Origin: Peribacillus frigoritolerans
Lineage (GTDB): Bacteria; Bacillota; Bacilli; Bacillales; DSM-1321
Direction: 5' to 3'
NCBI GenBank assembly: GCA_030562215.1
Contig: JAUPFL010000002.1
Span: forward strand, 1,240,001-1,304,000
Length of the DNA: 64,000 nucleotides
Shown here: positions 1 through 8,438 of the stretch, in pieces
Layout: every line of letters begins with the position of its first letter
Numbering within the stretch: position 1 is the first letter of the stretch
The notes under the pieces: generated by a model
What the model was told of the DNA's origin: nothing
What the model saw: the letters and a program-made list of their open reading frames with translations, nothing else
The model's database searches: none
Made by a program: the position numbers and the translations under genes

Positions 1-1
1 T

Positions 2-409
2 CAGGCGAAAAGTTTCACTTCTGAAATCGCAGGTACAGTGCCTGTTGAATGCCTATCGATTAACGGAATGGAAGATAAAGAGGAGATTAAGAGAGTCATC
101 TTGTCACAAAAGATGGGCACCCAATTTTATATTGCGGCTGCATGGAACAATGCCGTAATGATCTTCTCGCTCGGAGTGGAGGCTGGTCTATCTGAAGCTG
201 AGATCCAGACGGTGATTATCGGGCCTAAACGACGATACGTATATTGCATGAAATGTTTCGAAGTGTCGGAAGTCAAAGAAGAAGCAGAAATTGCAGAATG
301 TGACCATTGCAGAGCCAGTCTTGAAATAGGTCCTTTTTATTCAATCGTACGGGAAGGTTATATTGGTTACCCATTCATCCCGATCGGAAAAGAAGAAGTA
401 GGGAGCTGA
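2..409 (+). CDS. DmmA-like subunit of an N-demethylase/monooxygenase, 5' partial
   Basis: The reading frame is open to the left edge, so the start lies outside the window; an internal GTG at 38 is not the likely start. The last ~45 residues hold a zinc-ribbon-like pattern (YCMKCFE...CDHCRASLEIGPFYS), the pattern I associate with the C-terminus of DmmA-family subunits of dimethylamine monooxygenase / haem-dependent oxidative N-demethylases. The DmmB-like reductase starts 5 bases after the stop, so the two are probably co-transcribed. In the known systems this subunit serves electron delivery to the catalytic subunit, which would lie upstream of the window. The substrate here is unknown. Family call from memory, moderately sure. 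Confidence 0.55.
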   Translation, partial: QAKSFTSEIAGTVPVECLSINGMEDKEEIKRVILSQKMGTQFYIAAAWNNAVMIFSLGVEAGLSEAEIQTVIIGPKRRYVYCMKCFEVSEVKEEAEIAECDHCRASLEIGPFYSIVREGYIGYPFIPIGKEEVGS

Positions 410-414
410 TCATC

Positions 415-1382
415 ATGCGGGTAGTAGGAAATATTCAAATGAAAGTAAACAAGATCATTCAAGAAACTCCATTCGTGAAACAGTTCGAGTTGATTCCAGT
501 TGATGGAAAGCCGTTGCCTGCATTTACAGGCGGTTCGCATTTGACTACTTACATGCCGGCTGGGGATAAGATTATTTTCGAGAGAGAGTACTCCCTTATC
601 AGCAATCCAAGGGACCGTAATAAATATACAATTTCCATTCGGCGTGATGAGGCATCACGCGGAGGTTCGGCTTTCTGGCATGATCATGTAAAGGTAGATT
701 CCAGGTTGGAAGTCAGTTTTCCTAGAAATAACTTCCCTCTCAGCTTTCGAGCTAAGCATCATGCTTTTATGCAGCTGGAATCGGCATAACCCCATTTCTG
801 GCAATGATGGAAGACATGGCCGCCGAAGGGCAAACCTTCGAACTCCATTATGCAGCACGCACTCCGGAGTTATGTGCTTTTTATGATCTGCTGAAAGCCA
901 AATACCCTGATCAATGCACCTTTTATTTTTCGCAGGCAGAAGACAAACGCAGAATGATGCCCGAGACAATGATGGATCATCGCATTGGAACGCATGTCTA
1001 TTTTTGCGGACCAATCGAGATGGTGCAAGAGTATCGAAAAGCTGCCAGTTCCTATGGTTATCCGGAACATGCGATCCACTTCGAATTATTTGCGACAAAA
1101 AAATGATGGGGCGCGAGATCCTTTCATCGTCGACCTTACAGACAGCGATCGGTCCATCCGCGTTCATGAGGGTGAAACACTGCTTGATGCGCTTTTAAGG
1201 AAGGAATCGATGCGCCTTATTCTTGTAAAGTTGGCGGGTGCGGAAGTTGTGAGGTGGATGTTGCAGAAGGTGAAGTGGATCACCGTGATTATTTCCTTAG
1301 CGAAGAAAACCGTCAAACACGGAAGTCAATCCTGACATGCTGCTCACGTGCGAAGGACGAAAGACTGGTCTTAAAATTGTAA
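415..1382 (+). CDS. DmmB/VanB-type ferredoxin reductase (FMN/NAD + C-terminal 2Fe-2S), three frame breaks
   Basis: N-terminal ferredoxin-reductase barrel with the flavin-site pattern EYSLISNP (residues ~62-69), a nucleotide domain containing GIGITPFL and FCGPIEM, and a C-terminal plant-type 2Fe-2S domain (CKVGGCGSCEVDVAEG ... LTCC). This is the layout of phthalate dioxygenase reductase/VanB/DmmB enzymes, which pass electrons from NAD(P)H to an oxygenase. Frame breaks: near 770 (one base short before GCAGCTGG), at the A7 run near 1100 (one base long) and near 1205 (one base short). With these corrected the protein is ~322 residues, normal for the family. It follows the DmmA-like gene by 5 bases. 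ATG 415 is the first in-frame start after the upstream stop. Confidence 0.75.
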
Positions 1383-1436
1383 CGATTAAATTCCATACAG
1401 ATTAATAAAAAATAATGAAAACCGGAGGAATGAAAC

Positions 1437-2930
1437 ATGACAATTTTAGAAACGGCAGTATTAGAGCTTAAAAAATTATATCGGCGGTAAGTGGCAGGCC
1501 TCATCTTCAAATGAAGTAATCCCGGTAATCAATCCTGCAACACAGGAAATCATTGCAAAAGCACCGCGTGCCACCAAAGAAGATACAGAAAGGGCAATCT
1601 CAGTAGCGAAGGCAGCCTTTGAAAGTGGAATCTGGTCAGGCCTAACAGCACAGGAGCGTGCTTCCTACCTATATAAAATCGCTGATAAAATTGATGAACG
1701 TGCCGAAGAGTTAACGATTCTTGAAACAATGGACAACGGGAAACTTAAAGCAGAGGCAGGTTTCGATATTGCCGATGCCGCCGCGTGTTTCCGTTACTAC
1801 GCTGGTTTGGTCCTTCATCCAGAAGGGGAAACCTATCAAGTTCCCGCTCCCGTGCAAGCGATGGTTGTTCGTGAGCCAGTGGGTGTAGCAGGTTTGATTG
1901 TACCTTGGAATTTCCTCTTCTAATGAGTGTCTGGAAAATCGCACCGGCCCTTGCGGCAGGTAACACCATTGTATATAAACCGGCTGAAGTGACACCTGTA
2001 ACAGCTATGAAATTATTCGAAATCCTGGAGGAAGTAGGCATCCCAAAAGGTGTGGCTAATATGGTGATGGGCCGCGGCACTGTTGTCGGTCAAACCATTG
2101 CGGAAAGCAACGATGTTGACATTGTTTCATTTACAGGAAGTACGGATGTTGGCCGCTCAATCATGAAGGCGGCAGCGGGCAACTTAAAGAAAATTTCCCT
2201 TGAGCTAGGCGGTAAATCACCTAATATCGTTTTTGCAGATGCAGATTTAGAGACAGCCGTCGATTACGGATTATTTGGCACCTTCTTCGGTGCCGGCCAA
2301 GTTTGTTCATCAGGCAGCCGAATTCTAGTTGAAGAAAGTATTTATGATGAATATGTAAAACGCTATGTTGAACGCGCAAATAAAATCAAGGTTGGACCTG
2401 GACTTGCAGAAGACAGCAACATGGGGGCAATTGTCAGTGAAGCGCAACTGAATAGCATTTTGAACTATATTGAAATCGGGAAACAGGAAGGTGCGACGCT
2501 TGCGGCAGGCGGTTACCGTCTTGTTGATGACGGTCTTGACAAAGGGTACTTCATTGCACCGACTGTCTTCACCGATGTAACACCTGACATGCGCATCGTC
2601 CAAGAGGAAATCTTCGGTCCTGTCGTTGTCATTCAAAAGTTTAAAGGTGAAGATGAAGCTATTAAACTTGCAAATGATACAGACTACGGTCTTGCTGGCG
2701 GTGTCTTCACTAACGATGGTGCAAAAGGATTGCGTGTGATCAAGAAAGTACGTGCAGGCATTACATGGGTAAATGATTATCATCCAACATATGTAGAGGC
2801 GCCATGGGGCGGTTACAAACAGAGTGGGATTGGACGCAGTTTAGGAAAATACGGCTTGGACGAATACCAAGAAATTAAACAAATCAACATTAATCTCGAT
2901 GTAAAACCGGTCGGCTGGTTTCCAAATTAA
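1437..2930 (+). CDS. NAD-dependent aldehyde dehydrogenase, betaine-aldehyde type, two frame breaks
   Basis: Oxidises an aldehyde to its acid with NAD+. Seen: PWNFP, the Rossmann turn SFTGSTDVG, the general-base Glu in LELGGKSP, the catalytic Cys in GQVCSSGSR and the EEIFGPV signature; corrected length ~497 residues, normal for ALDH. The C-terminal pattern EAPWGGYKQSGIGR resembles betaine aldehyde dehydrogenases (GbsA/BetB). ATG 1437 has GGAGG seven bases upstream. Frame breaks lie at the A6 run near 1475 (one base long) and at 'aattt' near 1915 (one base short, restoring WNFPLLM). Its position behind the DmmA/B-like genes suggests it handles an aldehyde released by N-demethylation or choline-type catabolism; that is inference. 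Confidence 0.85.
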
Positions 2931-3051
2931 GCATATGATTAGAAAGGAAGCAAATTACTTTCTTTAATCAAACCAAAAAAACTAATCCAAATACGGATTA
3001 AGTTTCAGTTTGGCGACAAAATGGGGTTTGGAGTCCGAATAGAGAGAATGT

Positions 3052-3182
3052 TTTTTTACTGTAATCCTCATTGGATTGAAGAGATTTGCGACACTCCTGC
3101 CGAAATACTGGCTAGGCGAGACCCCATAGGCGCTTGCTTTGAAGAGGCTTGGCAGACAGTCGGCGGAAAGGGAGCCGATTTC
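3052..3182 (+). repeat. Dispersed palindromic repeat, variant 2, copy 1
   Basis: Shares a core of ~95 bases with 3512-3606 and 57875-57970, beginning GCGACACTCCTGCCGAA and ending CAGTCGGCGGAAAGGGAG, with the centre GAGACCCCATAGGCGCTTG. Similarity to the 3478 copy extends about 35 bases further upstream. It is clearly related to the classic variant at 58215-58345, with the same GAGACCCCACAGGCGC centre and GCGGAAAG end. Confidence 0.85.
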
Positions 3183-3207
3183 CTGAAAGGGTTATGTGTA
3201 ATGATTG

Positions 3208-3329
3208 AAACGTAAGGCACTCGCTTTCCGCGGGCGGTCCGGGAGCCTCCTCGGCAGTTCGCCTGTGGGGTCTCCCTAGGCCACGCTTTTCCCGCAGGAG
3301 TCTCGTACCTTCCATTCTAATCAACTGGA
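3208..3329 (-). repeat. Dispersed palindromic repeat, classic variant, inverted copy
   Basis: Inverted relative to 58215-58345. Read on the minus strand it contains GAGACTCCTGCGGGAAAAG, a GAGACCCCACAGGCG centre, GAGGAGGCTCCCGGACCG and CCGCGGAAAGCGAGTGCC. Extragenic GC-rich repeats of this kind are familiar from Bacillus and related genomes; no coding potential. Confidence 0.85.
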
Positions 3330-3477
3330 ACTTTTAAGAAATATTGAAGGGAAACTCGCTCTTTTTTCCACTTCGTCTACAGTCTTGAGGTTCCTTCAAT
3401 TTTTTGACAAAAGGGAGATCGGATTGGTCCCACCCCGCGAACCATGATTATAAAACAAGACTATGTTACCCCTATGT

Positions 3478-3606
3478 TTTTTTCTGTAATCCTTAATGGA
3501 TTGAAGAGATTTGCGACACTCCTGCCGAATTACTGGATAGCCGAGACCCCACAGGCGCTTGCGCTGAGGAGGCTTGGCAGACAGTCGGCGGAAAGGGAGC
3601 GGATAT
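3478..3606 (+). repeat. Dispersed palindromic repeat, variant 2, copy 2
   Basis: Nearly the same as the copy at 3052-3182, including the leader TGTAATCC..AATGGATTGAAGAG before the GCGACACTCC core. Two direct copies of variant 2 bracket one inverted classic copy within 600 bases. Confidence 0.85.
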
Positions 3607-3668
3607 CTGAAACAGCTGCAACTTTTTCAAGGCAAACTGAGTTTTCATCGAGTTTGTCTACAGTCGGA

Positions 3669-3699
3669 AACCTAATCCAAATACGGATTAGGTTTTTTT
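3669..3699. terminator. Stem-loop AACCTAATCC/GGATTAGGTT with T-tract
   Basis: Perfect 10-bp stem with a six-base loop (AAATAC), then a run of T. The same arm sequence recurs imperfectly at ~2980-3005, 50 bases after the aldehyde dehydrogenase stop, so the 3.0-3.7 kb segment may be a duplication of the terminator plus the repeat. Confidence 0.7.
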
Positions 3700-3852
3700 C
3701 AAACTGTCTAGAAACCTCTTAAAGTATTCAAAAAGAAGGTAAAGTAGTTGTTTCTAAACTTATATAACTGAGAGTCAAGGTATTCAGCCATTTCGCATGC
3801 TTATTTCTTATGTACAAAAGCCCCTGTGATGATAGAAAGTGAATTTGAAAAG

Positions 3853-3890
3853 TGCATTGGTATGAAAAAGTGTCATACCAATGCTTTTTT
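3853..3890. terminator. Intrinsic terminator
   Basis: Stem GCATTGGTATGA / TCATACCAATGC (12 bp, perfect) with a seven-base loop, followed by TTTTTT. No obvious complete gene directly precedes it; it may end transcription from the aldehyde dehydrogenase side or belong to lost sequence. Confidence 0.8.
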
Positions 3891-3913
3891 CGCTTTTAAG
3901 TCAGAAGGAGCAT

Positions 3914-3979
3914 ATGGGGATTAAATATGTTCTTGCCGCTGTATCACTTAATGTTGGTGTCTTTGGATGTAGTACATAG
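3914..3979 (+). CDS. Possible 21-residue peptide with lipobox-like end
   Basis: ATG at 3914 follows AGAAGGAG with good spacing. The peptide begins MGIKYVLAAVSLNVG and ends VFGCST, resembling a short hydrophobic leader with an FGC lipobox. It may be the start of a decayed lipoprotein or chance. Low confidence. Confidence 0.2.
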   Translation: MGIKYVLAAVSLNVGVFGCST

Positions 3980-4148
3980 TATCATTAAAAAGAAATGAAC
4001 ATTACATAATGCTCACAATATAAGTTAATAAGTTCATTGCCTTCTTTAATTTGAAAAGACTAGGGAGCCGCCAGAACTTTCAAAAAGTCTTCAATCAAGG
4101 AGGAAGTGCTCTATCAAATAGTAAAGACCAGTCAGGGAGTGGATATTG

Positions 4149-5752
4149 ATGACTAAGTTTTATTCCGATATGACAGTGGAGGAAGCAATATCATGTTTCC
4201 CCATCGGAAGCACTGAAGTGGAAGTTTTGGATGATTCAGAAAATTTCATCGGTTTTTTGACAATAGAGGCTTTATCTGCGGCAGTGCAGCAGAGTGATTT
4301 AACGAAGCCTATTTCTCATTTCATTACTGTGAATGCACCGCTGCAGAATTTGCGGAATTACTCAATACCATATGAACAGTTTCAAGCATTCTTTGAGAGT
4401 GATTTATGCAGGGTTGTATTTAATGCCCTGTATGATGGCGTGTATATCACGGATGGTGATGGAACGACATTATTTATCAATCAAGCTTATCAGCGTATTA
4501 CTGGAATAAGAGAAGAGGAAATCATCGGAAAACCGATGAGTTATTTAATTGAGCAAGGTATGATATCCGTTTCAGCTTCATTGGATTCTATTCGAACGAA
4601 GAATCAAGTTACTTTGACACAAAGAATTCGAAATGGAAGAAAGATTATCGTATCGGCCACACCTATTCTATCGCCACAGAATGAAGTCATATTTGTCATA
4701 AATAGTGTTAGGGATATTACTGAATTAATCCGGATGAAGTATACGATTGACAGCCAAAAATTATCTTTCCAACCTATTTCTCAATTATTGCCTGGCTCGG
4801 AACAGGTGAATTTACAGGAAATTATCATTGGTCCTTCTACAACGCCTTTATTCAAACTGGCTGATAAAGTAGCTAAAACGGATGCGAAGATCTTGTTACA
4901 GGGGGAAACGGGAGTAGGGAAGAGTTTAATCGCCAAGTACATACATGCCAAAAGCTCCAGGAAGGAAAAAATTTTCCTTGAAATAAATTGCGGAGCCATC
5001 CCAGCGAACTTGGTGGAATCTGAACTTTTGGATATGAACCAGGGGCATTTACCGGATCCCTTAAGAATGGGAAAATGGGGATTTTTGAGAAAGTGAATGG
5101 TGGCACGTTATTTTTGGACGAAATTGGGGATTTACCTTTAGAGTTACAGGTGAAACTTTTGAAAGTGGTAGAAGAAAACAAGTTCATGAGAGTGGGTTCC
5201 ACCGAAATGAAAGAGGTCGATGTCAGGTTAATTACAGCCACCCATCGCGATCTGGCCTCCCTCGTGCAAGAAGGATCTTTCCGCGAAGATCTTTATTACC
5301 GGCTTAATATCGTTTCCTTTGAAGTCCCTCCTTTACGACAGCGAAAGGAAGAAACGATACCACTTTTAGAAATGTATTTGAAAAAATTCAATGAAAAATA
5401 TAATGAAAAGAAAAAGATGACACCGGAATGCTATGAATGGCTGACGAACTATTCGTGGCCTGGTAATATACGTGAGCTTGCGAGTCTTGCGGAGCGACTG
5501 GTCGTCACGACTTATGATGATACGATTGATTTACCTAATTTACCATCTTTCATCCAGCCGGTCTTATCAAGAAAAACTACAAAACATTCTTTGAAGGAGG
5601 CCGTTTCCGAGCTGGAACATTCACTGATCCTGAATGCGATGAAAAAATATGGGACCACAAGGGCTGCGGCCATCTCTTTGGATATCAGTCAAAGCGCTTT
5701 GGTGCAAAAAATGAAAAAATTTCACATTCGATTAGAAAACGAATCGAATTAG
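4149..5752 (+). CDS. Sigma-54-dependent enhancer-binding regulator (PAS-AAA+-Fis HTH), one frame break
   Basis: Domains in order: an N-terminal ~85-residue segment that looks weakly CBS-like; a PAS domain (~95-205, [13 protein letters not shown] ... [12 protein letters not shown]); an AAA+ domain with Walker A GETGVGKS, a GAFTGS loop in place of the usual GAFTGA, Walker [14 protein letters not shown] and the R-finger region [10 protein letters not shown]; and a C-terminal Fis-type HTH ([20 protein letters not shown]). It should open sigma-54 (SigL) promoters in response to a small molecule. The break is at 'ctttt' near 5025, one T short (restores [15 protein letters not shown]). ATG 4149 is preferred because GGGAGTGG lies 7 bases upstream. 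A -24/-12 promoter lies 85 bases downstream of its stop. Confidence 0.9.
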
Positions 5753-5838
5753 TTTTTTTGATTTGATTTCTACTCATTAGTTATGCTGTTACCTATGATA
5801 AAAAGGTTATCCCCCTTATAAATTAAGCGTTTTCACTT

Positions 5839-5854
5839 TGGCATGATTCCTGCA
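5839..5854 (+). promoter_or_regulatory. Sigma-54 -24/-12 promoter
   Basis: TGGCATGATTCCTGCA matches the TGGCAC-N5-TTGCA consensus with exactly 12 bases from GG to GC. The predicted start site is near 5865, about 19 bases before the ATG of the alcohol dehydrogenase. It sits directly behind the sigma-54 activator gene, so the activator probably controls this operon. Confidence 0.85.
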
Positions 5855-5883
5855 TTAGTAAAAACATGAAAGGGGAGATAACC

Positions 5884-7035
5884 ATGAATATTTCTATATT
5901 TTCTATGGCTAACAAATTGGTGACAGGAGCAGATTCTTTGCAGCAGCTGACTGATGAGGTTACGCGATTAGGGATGAAGAATCCGTTGATAGTTACAGAT
6001 AAAGTTTTAGTGGGTGCCGGGGTTGTGCAAAAGGTTGAGGATTTACTTCCATCAGCATATGGTATTTTTTCGGATGTGAATCCAGAACCTGAAATTGAAA
6101 TCGTTGAGCTTTGTGTACGGTCAATCAGGGATGGAAATCATGATGGACTGATTGCGGTAGGCGGAGGAAGTGCGATGGATATTGCGAAAGCCTCTTCCGT
6201 CATGGCTACGAATTCGGGTAGCATCGAGACCTATTTTGGTACGAACTTGATTGAAGTTCCAGGCCTACCTTTAATAGCCATACCGACGACGGCAGGGACC
6301 GGGTCAGAAGTGACGAATATTTCGATTTTATCGGACAAAAAAGAACAGGTAAAGAAGGGAATTGTAAGTTCGTATCTTTTACCGGATGTAGCGATTGTAT
6401 CACCCGTCATGACGCTGACTTGCCCGCCAAGTGTGACTGCTGCGAGCGGAGTGGATGCACTAGTTCATGCGGTCGAGGCCTATATTTCCAAATTTGCTTC
6501 GCCTGTTACAGATGCCTTGGCAATTGGGGCCATGAAGTTAATCGCTGTACATTTACCAAAGGCTTATGCTGCGCCAGATAATCTGGAAGCACGGGAAGCC
6601 ATGATCACCGGAAGCCTAATGGCAGGGTTAGCTTTTGGAAATGCCGGGGTTGGAGCTGTTCATGCCTTAGCTTATCCGCTTGGAGGCCGCTTCCATTTAT
6701 CACATGGGGTTAGCAATTCATTGTTACTGCCATTTGTCATGAAGTGGAATAAAATTGCATGTTTGGAAAGGTTCCGCGACATTGCTGAAGCACTTGGAGA
6801 GAAAGTCAATCATTTAAATGAGGATGAGGCAGCGGATAAAGCTATAGAAGCGATGACCAGAATATGTCGTTATGTTGATATACCACAGTCACTAAGTGAA
6901 TTTGAGATTCCTGAATCGGCTTTAAGTGAAATGGCTGCCGAAGCCATCAAACAAGTCCGTTTACTCCGTAATAATCCCCGTGCATTAAACGTTCGGGATA
7001 TCGAAAAAATATACCGTTCAGCCTATGGTTCTTAA
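5884..7035 (+). CDS. Iron-containing alcohol dehydrogenase, possibly 4-hydroxybutyrate dehydrogenase
   Basis: Group III (Fe/Zn) NAD(P)-dependent alcohol dehydrogenase, 383 residues and intact. NAD site GGGSAMDIAK (~96-105), PTTAGTGSEV (~138), and metal ligands in GVDALVHAVEAY, GAVHALAYPLGG and HLSHGV. ATG 5884 is chosen because AAAGGGGAG lies just upstream; an in-frame ATG at 5866 would fall at the predicted transcription start. First gene of the sigma-54 operon, 14 bases before the permease gene. With gabD third in the operon, oxidation of 4-hydroxybutyrate to succinate semialdehyde is the simplest role, but the family is broad (1,2-propanediol, 1,3-propanediol, threonine-type substrates), so the substrate is inferred. 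Confidence 0.9.
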   Translation: MNISIFSMANKLVTGADSLQQLTDEVTRLGMKNPLIVTDKVLVGAGVVQKVEDLLPSAYGIFSDVNPEPEIEIVELCVRSIRDGNHDGLIAVGGGSAMDIAKASSVMATNSGSIETYFGTNLIEVPGLPLIAIPTTAGTGSEVTNISILSDKKEQVKKGIVSSYLLPDVAIVSPVMTLTCPPSVTAASGVDALVHAVEAYISKFASPVTDALAIGAMKLIAVHLPKAYAAPDNLEAREAMITGSLMAGLAFGNAGVGAVHALAYPLGGRFHLSHGVSNSLLLPFVMKWNKIACLERFRDIAEALGEKVNHLNEDEAADKAIEAMTRICRYVDIPQSLSEFEIPESALSEMAAEAIKQVRLLRNNPRALNVRDIEKIYRSAYGS

Positions 7036-7049
7036 GTGGAGGAAACAAT

Positions 7050-8438
7050 ATGAAATGGAAAAACCGTCGCTACGGAGAAGAGACATCGTATATATCTGCG
7101 GGACCTTTTAAGATTAGACTCCCATTTGTCCATTATCGTTTTGAGTGGCCTGACTACGTTCAAGGATTATTGATGTGTGCAGTGGACCTTGGAGCGATAA
7201 CACTGCTTGCAGACCACCTGGGTATGCCTTTTGATGTGGCTCTAGCCGTCGTTATCTTGAATGGATTATTATACTTGGCGCATCATTTACTCGGGGACCC
7301 GGTTATACCAGGTTGGATTACACCTGCGGTTCCATTGCTTGTATTGTTCGTCGGGCAATTTCCGGAGGGGCCTGATCGGGTTTATGCACTCGTTGCGTTT
7401 CAATTAACATTAGGTATTTTATCGATATTGCTGGGAATGACCGGACTTGCCAGTAAGGTCGTGCGATTAGTGCCGAATGCAATCAAATCAGGCATTATTT
7501 TAGGAGCGGGTATTGGTGCTGTCGTTTCCATTTTTGAAGCGGGTGGCAAGTTTGATTTATTTCCTTATACAATAAGCATTTGTATCGGCTTTGCCTTTTA
7601 TCTGCTTTTTTCGAAAAGTTTTGGAAAATTGAAAATGCGAAATAAAGTTTGGGTATTCATAGGCAATTTAGGGATATTGCCGGCAATTTTGCTCGCAGTC
7701 TTTGTAGCCCCAATTTTTGGAGAAGCGAAATGGCCTGATATCCAATGGGGATTCAGCAGTCCGGATTTTGCTACGCTTTGGTCAGACTATACTGTTTTCG
7801 GTTTAGGTTTTCCTGCCTTGACCTTCTTTTTAAGTGCGATTCCAGCTGTTTTTGCTACTTATTTAGTCGTATTCGGGGATGTGCTCAAAACAAAAGCGCT
7901 GCTTTCTGAATCCGATGAGGTCAGGGAAGATGAAAAAGTGGACTATAACCCAAACAGAGCTCATTTAATTTTTGGCGGCCGAAATGTGATCATGAGTTTT
8001 ATCGGACCTGATATAACAATGTGCGGTCCGTTGTGGGCAGCCATGCAGGTCGTGGTTGTGGAACGGTTCAAGAATGGCAAGAAAGCCATGAATTCTTTCT
8101 TCGGCGGTGCCGGCTCGTTCCGTTGGGGTACGAATACAGGGTTATTCTTATTGCCGGTAGTCAGCCTGGTGGAACCAATTCTCGGTGTCGCCTTGGCCTT
8201 GACGCTTTTGGTTCAAGGATATGTTAGCGTACGAGTTGGCGTGATGCAGGCGAAGAGCCAACGCGACCTTGGAATTGCAGGTGTCGTTGCTGCCATCCTT
8301 GTTATAAAAGGTGCTGGCATGGCGTTTGCAGCAGGAATTCTATTATGTGCCTTATTATATGGCAAGGACTTTTTCAAAGGAGAGAATGATAAGACTTTTA
8401 CAGATCATGGAGAAGAAGAGGAGATTAAAGCATCATGA
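7050..8438 (+). CDS. Multi-spanning membrane transporter, NCS2/SLC23-like
   Basis: 462 residues with about twelve hydrophobic segments. An early segment has GDPVIPGWITPAVPL, and a later one FIGPDITMCGPLWAAMQVVV followed by GGAGSFRWGTNTGLF, which recalls NCS2 (uracil/xanthine) and SulP-type folds. GGAGG lies before ATG 7050. It is the middle gene of the sigma-54 operon and its stop overlaps the gabD start (ATGA). Likely role: uptake of the operon's substrate, a hydroxy acid if the flanking dehydrogenases are read correctly. I cannot name a characterised homologue; the family assignment is by hydrophobicity and motif impression. Confidence 0.65.
   Translation: MKWKNRRYGEETSYISAGPFKIRLPFVHYRFEWPDYVQGLLMCAVDLGAITLLADHLGMPFDVALAVVILNGLLYLAHHLLGDPVIPGWITPAVPLLVLFVGQFPEGPDRVYALVAFQLTLGILSILLGMTGLASKVVRLVPNAIKSGIILGAGIGAVVSIFEAGGKFDLFPYTISICIGFAFYLLFSKSFGKLKMRNKVWVFIGNLGILPAILLAVFVAPIFGEAKWPDIQWGFSSPDFATLWSDYTVFGLGFPALTFFLSAIPAVFATYLVVFGDVLKTKALLSESDEVREDEKVDYNPNRAHLIFGGRNVIMSFIGPDITMCGPLWAAMQVVVVERFKNGKKAMNSFFGGAGSFRWGTNTGLFLLPVVSLVEPILGVALALTLLVQGYVSVRVGVMQAKSQRDLGIAGVVAAILVIKGAGMAFAAGILLCALLYGKDFFKGENDKTFTDHGEEEEIKAS

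Larger units (their letters stand above)
2931..4148. other. Long gap with palindromic repeats and terminators, one possible tiny gene
   Basis: No full gene. The stretch holds three copies of a dispersed Bacillus-type palindromic repeat (3052-3182, 3208-3329 inverted, 3478-3606), stem-loops with the shared arm CTAATCC/GGATTAG at ~2980-3005 and 3669-3699, a strong terminator at 3853-3890 and a possible 21-residue ORF at 3914-3979. Confidence 0.7.

Noticed and set aside
655..1167. 170-residue minus-strand ORF over the reductase gene
   Set aside because: It lies antisense to a clear ferredoxin-reductase and has no family features; shadow frame.
5866..5883. Earlier ATG for the iron alcohol dehydrogenase
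   Set aside because: It coincides with the predicted transcription start of the sigma-54 promoter and lies before the Shine-Dalgarno sequence.
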